Assembly: GCA_001295775.1 (NCBI GenBank)
Contig: LJIA01000001.1
Location: 459,715-523,714, forward strand
Direction: 5' to 3'
From: a beta proteobacterium AAP99
Lineage (GTDB): Bacteria > Pseudomonadota > Gammaproteobacteria > Burkholderiales > Burkholderiaceae_C
Length of the DNA stretch: 64,000 nt
How positions within the stretch are numbered: the first letter of the stretch is position 1; each line of letters begins with the position of its first letter. The notes beneath the pieces are model-generated. The model was given only the letters and a program-made list of their open reading frames with translations, did no database searches and was not told where the DNA came from. Below, one piece after another: positions 58,998 to 64,000 of this stretch. A program made the position numbers and the translations under genes.

Positions 58998-60242
58998 TCA
59001 GCCCAGATTGCCGGCCAGATCGAAGATCGGCATGTAGAGGACGACCACGATCAACCCCACAACGAGGCCGATGCCCACCATCAGCAACGGCTCAACCGTG
59101 CGCGTGGCGCGGGTCACGAAGCGGCTGGTCGCGCCGTCATAAAACTCTGCCACCTGGCGCAGCATGCCCCCGAGGTCACCGCTGCGCTCCCCCACGCGTA
59201 GCAGCCGATCCGCCACCGGAGTACTCAGTTCTTCGGCGCGCAACGCGGCGGACAAGGCTTCTCCGCGCTGCACTCGCTGGCTGACGCGTTCCAATGCTGG
59301 CTTGACGCTCCCCACGCTCGTTGCGATCACCGTGCGCAGGGCCGGCACCAGAGCAATGCCGCCTTGCAGCAGCACGCCCAGCGTCAGATAGTGCCGAGCA
59401 AGCGCAAAGGTACGGATCTCTTCGCCCACACGTGGCAGGCGGGCCAAGGCATCCAGCCAAGCGCCCGTGATCACCATGCGCCGGCCCCAGGCACCGAGGC
59501 TGGCAAGCACGATCAACGCCACCATCGCCACCTGCCCGGGATGCTCTGCAACGGCCCGACCCAGTTCGAGCATGAGCTGTGACACCCAGGGCAGATCGCG
59601 GCCGCTGCCGCGGTACACCAGCGCGAATCGCGGCACCACATAGCCCAGCAGAAACACGATCACACCCAGCCCGACCGTCAACAGGATGGCTGGATAGATC
59701 GCCGCACTGACCAGCGCCTGGCGAAGCTGATCGATTCGCTGCCGATAGTCGATGTAGCGCGCAAGAGCCAGCGGCAGGTCACTGGTGCCCTCTGCCGCCT
59801 GCATCAGGCCCACAAACAGTGGGCTGAACACCTTCGGCTGCCCGCCGAGCGCCGCCGACAGGCTGCTCCCTTCTTGCAGCGCGCAGCTGAGCTGCGCAAG
59901 GACTGCCGAGCCTGCCCCTACCGAGGCGGCATGCACAACTCCACCTTGCTTTTGCGCCAGCGCATCGATCGACTCAGTCAGCGTCAGGCCAGCGCGAAGC
60001 AGTGCAAGGAGCTCTTGAGCAAACAAGGTCACGTCAAAGCGTGCAGCGCGGGGTGAGCGCGCCAACCAGCGTGGCAGTCCTGCGCCTTGGTCGTCATTCG
60101 GCCGTGCGAGTTCAATCGACAAGGCGCGCGCACCTCGCTGCTTCAGGACGATATGAACAGCAGCCTCGTCCTGCGCATCAAGCTCCATCTGCTCGATCGC
60201 GTTGTTCGCAGACAGGACTCGTACCTGGAATCTCACTACCAC
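58998..60242 (-). CDS. gspF: Type II secretion platform protein GspF
   Basis: A 414-residue inner-membrane protein with the two repeated GspF domains: RFDVTLFAQELLALLRAGLTLTESIDAL near residue 70 and FALARHYLTLGVLLQGGIALVPALRTV near residue 275. Hydrophobic helices lie near 195-215, 240-260 and 390-410. It is the rotary platform for the ATPase. It ends 3 bases before gspE and starts 26 bases after gspG. Confidence 0.95.
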   Translation of the reverse strand: MVVRFQVRVLSANNAIEQMELDAQDEAAVHIVLKQRGARALSIELARPNDDQGAGLPRWLARSPRAARFDVTLFAQELLALLRAGLTLTESIDALAQKQGGVVHAASVGAGSAVLAQLSCALQEGSSLSAALGGQPKVFSPLFVGLMQAAEGTSDLPLALARYIDYRQRIDQLRQALVSAAIYPAILLTVGLGVIVFLLGYVVPRFALVYRGSGRDLPWVSQLMLELGRAVAEHPGQVAMVALIVLASLGAWGRRMVITGAWLDALARLPRVGEEIRTFALARHYLTLGVLLQGGIALVPALRTVIATSVGSVKPALERVSQRVQRGEALSAALRAEELSTPVADRLLRVGERSGDLGGMLRQVAEFYDGATSRFVTRATRTVEPLLMVGIGLVVGLIVVVLYMPIFDLAGNLG

Positions 60243-60268
60243 CTCAGCTCAGCTTGGGGTGGCCACGA

Positions 60269-60778
60269 TCAAGGCCGCACCAAATCGGGGCTGCTGTGTC
60301 CGTCCTGCCCGAGCGAGGCGACCTCATACTCGCCGCGCGCACCCGGGGTCCGGTACTGATACGGCCGCCCCCAGGGATCCAGCGGTAGATCGGTCTTCAG
60401 GTAGGGGCCATTCCAGCGTGCAGTGGGGCTGGTCTCAGCACCCGCCGGCCGAGCCACCAGGGCCCGCAGGCCTTCCTCAGCTGTGGGATACCGGCCCATA
60501 TCGAGGCGGTACGTATCCAGCGCCTGGCTGAACGCCTCCAGCTGCGCGCGTGCCACAGTGACTTCCGACTTACCCAGTTGCCCGAAGTACTTCGGGCCGA
60601 CATAGGAGGCCAGCAAGCCGATGATCACGATGACCACCAGCAGCTCGAGCAGGGTGAAGCCGCTGCTGCTGTGGCGCACGGATGTTGGTGGGTTGGATGC
60701 GGAACGGATACCTGCGGACAGCGGCACGTAGTGGACGCGATGCATCGCGCGCCCCCACAGGGACTGGATCGGAGCCAT
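60269..60778 (-). CDS. gspG: Major pseudopilin GspG
   Basis: A 169-residue pseudopilin. ATG 60778 has GGAGG 6 bases upstream and gives a leader of about 38 residues, longer than usual (about 10); ATG 60745 would shorten it. Cleavage is before FTLLELLVVIVIIGLLASYV with Glu5. The C-terminal domain has LDTYRLDMGRYPTAEEGLRALV, RWNGPYLKTDLPLDPWGRPYQYR and GQDG, the GspG calcium site. First gene of the 11-gene operon. Confidence 0.95.
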   Translation of the reverse strand: MAPIQSLWGRAMHRVHYVPLSAGIRSASNPPTSVRHSSSGFTLLELLVVIVIIGLLASYVGPKYFGQLGKSEVTVARAQLEAFSQALDTYRLDMGRYPTAEEGLRALVARPAGAETSPTARWNGPYLKTDLPLDPWGRPYQYRTPGARGEYEVASLGQDGHSSPDLVRP

Positions 60779-60901
60779 GTCATTCCTCCCTCGGCATGGC
60801 GCAGGCCTCCTCGCGCGATTTGACGAGTGGCCTGATTTATTGAATAGGTAGAGTATTTCATGCGCGGCGAAGCGCATCCACCTGGCCCAGGTGACGGCTT
60901 A

Positions 60902-62044
60902 TCACGGTGGCGCCGTTCTCCGTGGCGGGCGTACCTCGTTTCGGGTAGCGGCTGTGGGGACGGCACCGAACGAGCTGTCGGCTCTGGCGGGCATGCCAGA
61001 GCCGACTAGAAACGCATCGTCCGTCAGCTCACGAAGAAACGCGATCAGGTCGCTCTTCTCGTCGGGCGTGAGGATCAGCGGCCGACCATTGGATTGGCCG
61101 CGGTAGTAGATCTCTTGGTCGACTGCCGCTTCCAATGTCGCCACGCTGCCGTCATGCATGTACGGTGCGGTGATGGCTACGTTGCGCAGACTGGGGGTAC
61201 GGAACTTGCCAATATCCGCCGGATTCAGCGTAACGGCAAAGCGGCCCAAGGCGGCGAGATCCGCGTTGTTCAAGATGGCATGGTCCAGGGGCTGGCCCGC
61301 CTGACGCGCCGCTACCACCTGTTGGGTGAGCGCTGCCAACCTGCCCTGCCAGCGCTCAGTGCCCGTCCCCACGGCGTGGAACTGGTTGTCAGTGAAAAGC
61401 GGCTTGGGACCGGTGACAGTGTGGCAAGCGGCGCACTGGGCGCGGCCTGTGAACAGGTCCATCCCCCGGACGGCTGATGGGCTCAGTGCGGGCTGGCCGG
61501 CTATCGGCGGTCGGCTCGTCACGTGGCGGTCCACGGCAGCATCGCTTGATTCCAAGCTACCCACGAAGGCCGAAAGTGCTGCTGCAATGTGCCGAGCGTC
61601 GAGCCGTTGCGAGCGGACACCGAACGCCTTGGCCACAGCGTCCGCGAGTTCGGGCTGATGGCGAACGGCCACCACGACATCCTCGGGTGTCTTGAAGCCG
61701 TGCTCCACAGGATTGAGCAGCGGATCGAGCATCAGTTCAGCGAGCTGCTGGCGTCGACCGTCCCAAAACAAGTCCGGCGTGGCACGCAAGTTGAGCAGAC
61801 TGGGCGCGTTGCGCGTACCAAGCTGCCCTTGAATGCCCTCAGAAACCTGCTTGCCATCCGTGAATGCGCGCTCCGCGCTGTGGCACGAGGCGCAGCTCAC
61901 ACGGCCAGAGCCTGCATCCAGCGGGGTCATGAACAGGCGCTCGCCTGCAAAACGCAGAGCCTGCACATCTGGAGAGATGCGCGGCTGCGCGGCAGCGCCT
62001 AGCGCGAAACTCAGTCCGACCAACCATAGCCACCCTGCCCTCAC
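60902..62044 (-). CDS. Di-haem cytochrome c peroxidase
   Basis: A 380-residue periplasmic enzyme (signal ending LGAAAQ near residue 20) of the CcpA/MauG family, reducing H2O2 with electrons from c-type cytochromes. Haem motifs CASCH (51-55) and CAACH (about 206-210) are both present. FRTPSLRNVAITAPYMHDGSVATLEAAVD is the family signature. The C-terminal 35 residues after the last conserved block are Pro/Arg/Ala-rich and unusual. Confidence 0.94.
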   Translation of the reverse strand: MRAGWLWLVGLSFALGAAAQPRISPDVQALRFAGERLFMTPLDAGSGRVSCASCHSAERAFTDGKQVSEGIQGQLGTRNAPSLLNLRATPDLFWDGRRQQLAELMLDPLLNPVEHGFKTPEDVVVAVRHQPELADAVAKAFGVRSQRLDARHIAAALSAFVGSLESSDAAVDRHVTSRPPIAGQPALSPSAVRGMDLFTGRAQCAACHTVTGPKPLFTDNQFHAVGTGTERWQGRLAALTQQVVAARQAGQPLDHAILNNADLAALGRFAVTLNPADIGKFRTPSLRNVAITAPYMHDGSVATLEAAVDQEIYYRGQSNGRPLILTPDEKSDLIAFLRELTDDAFLVGSGMPARADSSFGAVPTAATRNEVRPPRRTAPP

Positions 62045-62342
62045 GACACCCTCTCTACATCGTCAAACGATGATTTGCGAGACAAAAAATAAACTGACTA
62101 CGGCGCAGAAGAGAATAGATTGAAATCGGATGGGTTTTTCGGGTTCCACAGATGCTTGGGGCGGGCCTCGGGATACACAGGAAGTAGCGAATCACGAATG
62201 AGTAAGTAGGCCTTTTGGTATACCAATACCAAGAATCACTGCGGCAGATAAGCTGCCCAACATTTACCTTGCGGATGCAGGCTGACGAAAGAGTCGCGAT
62301 CTAACGCCGATTCAGACTGCAACCTCACCAATTTGATCCAAG
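62045..62342. other. Intergenic stretch
   Basis: About 298 bases between the immunity-candidate gene and the cytochrome c peroxidase gene. A/T-richer than the surroundings, it must hold the promoter of the peroxidase. It contains a 12-base palindrome (62215-62226). No gene seen. Confidence 0.5.
62215..62226. promoter_or_regulatory. 12-bp palindrome
   Basis: TTGGTATACCAA is a perfect palindrome, followed at once by a further TACCAA (62227-62232). It lies about 170 bases upstream of the cytochrome c peroxidase gene, which reads away from it. Operator candidate. Confidence 0.35.
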
Positions 62343-62927
62343 TCAACGCCGGAAGAGCGTTCGGAGTCGTGTGTCCTGCAACAGGTTAGCGCATACCAGT
62401 TGGGCAGGATCAAACACTACCGGTACCCCATCTATTCGCTTGATATCATCGAAATAAAAACCCGATGCCAATGTGCTCTTTACGCTCGAATCGACAAGAA
62501 GCTCCATGCTACGCTCATTTCGACTAACAATGATATCCAAATAATCTGTTCCAACTCGTGGATAGATTTTGATTTCCGCGTAATCAATCAGTGGAATAAG
62601 CTGGCGATAGTAAAGCACCGGCAGAAAATAATTCTCAGCCTCCAATCGATCTAAAAGCTGCTGACAAGCCTCTGAATAAACCCAGCCTTCAAAAGGCAAG
62701 ACGCCGGCGCACTCACATAGGCGGGGCTCGATTGATCTTGATAATTCGTTATGTGGGCTGAAATATCGACGACTGGCAACATCCATCGGATGGTTATGAA
62801 TGGCGGACAAAAAATGGTTTATATCCTTTAGAACCGCATCGTTGCCGAGCGCGGCGCACGGCAACGAGAATATAAACAACAGAGCAGCGACAAAGGTGAA
62901 CAAACGAAAATGTTGAATGGCTGTCAT
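62343..62927 (-). CDS. Secreted protein, probable immunity protein to the Rhs tip
   Basis: A 194-residue protein with an N-terminal signal peptide (hydrophobic about residues 9-26, ending PCAALG). The body (IEPRLCECAGVLPFEGWVYSEACQQLLDRLEAEN) is not recognised; it contains three close Cys. It begins 4 bases after the Rhs gene stop. It is visibly A+T-richer than the genome average, as is the Rhs tip. A periplasmic location fits immunity against a peptidoglycan-targeting toxin. Immunity is an inference. Confidence 0.7.
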   Translation of the reverse strand: MTAIQHFRLFTFVAALLFIFSLPCAALGNDAVLKDINHFLSAIHNHPMDVASRRYFSPHNELSRSIEPRLCECAGVLPFEGWVYSEACQQLLDRLEAENYFLPVLYYRQLIPLIDYAEIKIYPRVGTDYLDIIVSRNERSMELLVDSSVKSTLASGFYFDDIKRIDGVPVVFDPAQLVCANLLQDTRLRTLFRR

Positions 62928-62931
62928 GTGA

Positions 62932-63999
62932 TCAATACGCTGTAACTGGACAGCCCCGATTTCGCTTCAAGAAATCGCGCACCGAGCTGCTATCGGTCAA
63001 GGTGCACCCTATACAGCCGTTTGTACCAAACTTTCCTCCATCGGGATGAATCGCAAAGTCTGAGCGTAGACCGTCAGGGGTTCGGGGCATGGGAAATCCA
63101 GGTATGAGAGGTGCGGACCAGCAATTGCCTGAAGCGTCGCAAAACGCGCCACCTTGATCATCTGCTGTCTTCGTTCGCACAGCGTCAACATTATAGACGC
63201 CGGGCGGAATTGGCCCATTTTTTTGCGACCAAAGTTTTCGACTGTTATAAGGATTGCTTGTGCGGGCAGCCATTACATCTACTTGAACGCCATTCTCTTC
63301 AAATATCAGAACACCGGGCTCTGTGTAGTATATGATCGAACACGCCGGTGGCCCACTGTTGCCTGGCGGCTCCAGTCCGCTCGGATCCGTCAACATCACC
63401 GGATTCCCGCCGACGTAGGCGTAGTTATTCGTCTGCCCTGAGGCCCAGCCGATGGGGTCTTCCGAGATGAACCGCGCACACCCTGGAAGGTAGTACCGCG
63501 CCCGGTAGTACATCAAGCCCGTGTTGTCGTTCTCCCGGCCCGTGTACTGCTGGCTGTTGTCGCTGGGGGTGCCGGTTTGTGTGCTCTGGCTGACGTTGCC
63601 ATAGGCGTCATAGTCGTAGCGGGTGGTGAAGCCGGGGGTGGCTTGCGCGTTGGTGATCCCCAGGGTGTTGTTGTTGGCATCTCTGAGCAGGTGCTCTGGC
63701 GTGCTGCTTGTGATGCTGGTCCCAGTGGCGGCCAGGCGCTGGCGCAGCAGGGTCTGGTCGATGCCAGCGGTGAGCAGGTTGGCGATCAGGCTGGCCTGGG
63801 TGCCGTCGGTGCCTGCAGCTGCGGTGTTGGCCTCGCTCAACTCCTGCACGAAGTTGGCGCCGTCGTACAGGAAGCCGGTGGTGGCCGCGCCTACGGTCTT
63901 GCCGGCGCGTCGGCCCAGGGGGTCATAGGCGAAGCTGGCGGCCGGCACACCGCTTGAATTGACGGGGGCGATGCTCTGCAGCTGGTTTCTGGCGTTCCA
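62932..63999 (-). CDS. C-terminal part of an Rhs protein with L,D-transpeptidase-fold (DUF2778/Tlde1-like) toxin tip (5' end outside window)
   Basis: The frame is open to base 63999. The core ends with the Rhs repeat-associated block: DPLGRRAGKTV, YDYDAYGNV, GLMYYRARYYLPGCARFISEDPIGWASGQTNNYAYVGGNP and DPSGLEPP. After PxxxxDPSGL the tip differs in composition (A+T-richer): WSQKNGPIPPGVYNVDAVRTK, then RSDFAIHPDGGKFGTNGCIGC. His and Cys in IHPDGG-x-GTNGCIG are the L,D-transpeptidase catalytic pair as in DUF2778/Tlde1 effectors, which attack peptidoglycan peptides. The immunity candidate follows 4 bases later. Confidence 0.88.
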   Translation of the reverse strand, partial: WNARNQLQSIAPVNSSGVPAASFAYDPLGRRAGKTVGAATTGFLYDGANFVQELSEANTAAAGTDGTQASLIANLLTAGIDQTLLRQRLAATGTSITSSTPEHLLRDANNNTLGITNAQATPGFTTRYDYDAYGNVSQSTQTGTPSDNSQQYTGRENDNTGLMYYRARYYLPGCARFISEDPIGWASGQTNNYAYVGGNPVMLTDPSGLEPPGNSGPPACSIIYYTEPGVLIFEENGVQVDVMAARTSNPYNSRKLWSQKNGPIPPGVYNVDAVRTKTADDQGGAFCDASGNCWSAPLIPGFPMPRTPDGLRSDFAIHPDGGKFGTNGCIGCTLTDSSSVRDFLKRNRGCPVTAY

Positions 64000-64000
64000 G

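Noticed and set aside
1..64000. CRISPR arrays, tRNA and rRNA genes
   Set aside because: No regularly spaced repeats and no T-loop or rRNA-like sequence were recognised by eye; a tRNAscan/CRISPR run would settle it.

Overview
The window is G+C-rich DNA from a Gram-negative proteobacterium, most likely a betaproteobacterium of the Burkholderiales. The basis is codon use, outer-membrane lipoproteins and pseudopilins, and the gene order ygfZ - mltG - tmk - holB - PilZ gene - tatD family gene, which is typical of betaproteobacteria. The species cannot be named from the sequence. No rRNA, tRNA or CRISPR array was seen.

Region by region. (1) 1-11.6 kb: a long co-directional run for acyl-CoA and lipid handling (large acyl-CoA dehydrogenase, three short-chain or medium-chain oxidoreductase types, two hotdog thioesterases, a membrane fatty acid desaturase, two alpha/beta hydrolases, and small Dabb, YciI and ElaA proteins). 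Many genes overlap by 4 bases. The larger gaps in this run hold copies of a dispersed palindromic repeat. (2) 11.6-19.3 kb: a beta-propeller-type lipoprotein, a double AAA+ ATPase, the membrane protease HtpX, and a sensor kinase/LuxR-type regulator pair. (3) 19.3-23.6 kb: a possible surface-fibre locus. It encodes a secreted protein built of three exact-length 39-residue repeats, a strong internal terminator, a second small secreted protein, a CsgG/HfaB-like lipoprotein with peptidoglycan-binding and DUF4384-like parts, and a Sel1-type protein. It lies divergent from the two-component system. (4) 23.6-33.7 kb: housekeeping genes (LEA14-like lipoprotein, M14 peptidase, NRDE protein, ygfZ, mltG, tmk, holB, PilZ protein, TatD-family DNase, ankyrin protein). 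(5) 33.7-35.0 kb: a gene-poor scar with short repeats and what looks like an IS21-type terminus. (6) 35.0-40.6 kb: a LysR regulator divergent from a small oxidoreductase operon, in which a glyoxalase-fold gene carries an in-frame stop codon.

(7) 40.7-50.3 kb is an accessory and defence island. It holds an XRE/ImmA-IrrE gene pair with a palindromic operator, a decayed AbiEii-toxin fragment, a PCMT-type methyltransferase, a controller-like XRE protein divergent from a DUF2726 gene, a DUF2384-type antitoxin-like protein, a tyrosine recombinase, and a two-gene Thoeris anti-phage system (thsB TIR + thsA SIR2-SLOG). The ThsA here has Tyr where SIR2 NADases carry the catalytic Asn.

(8) 50.5-60.8 kb: an 11-gene minus-strand operon for a type II secretion/type IV pilus-like machine, with PilM/N/O/P-like inner-membrane parts and a secretin that ends in a cohesin-like domain. 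(9) 60.9-64.0 kb: a di-haem cytochrome c peroxidase, then the 3' end of an Rhs gene whose variable tip looks like an L,D-transpeptidase-fold (DUF2778/Tlde1-like) toxin. It is followed 4 bases later by a secreted protein that is the obvious immunity candidate.

The best candidates for something new are the CsgG-like fibre locus, the Thoeris system with the altered ThsA active site, the Rhs tip/immunity pair, and the dispersed intergenic repeat family.
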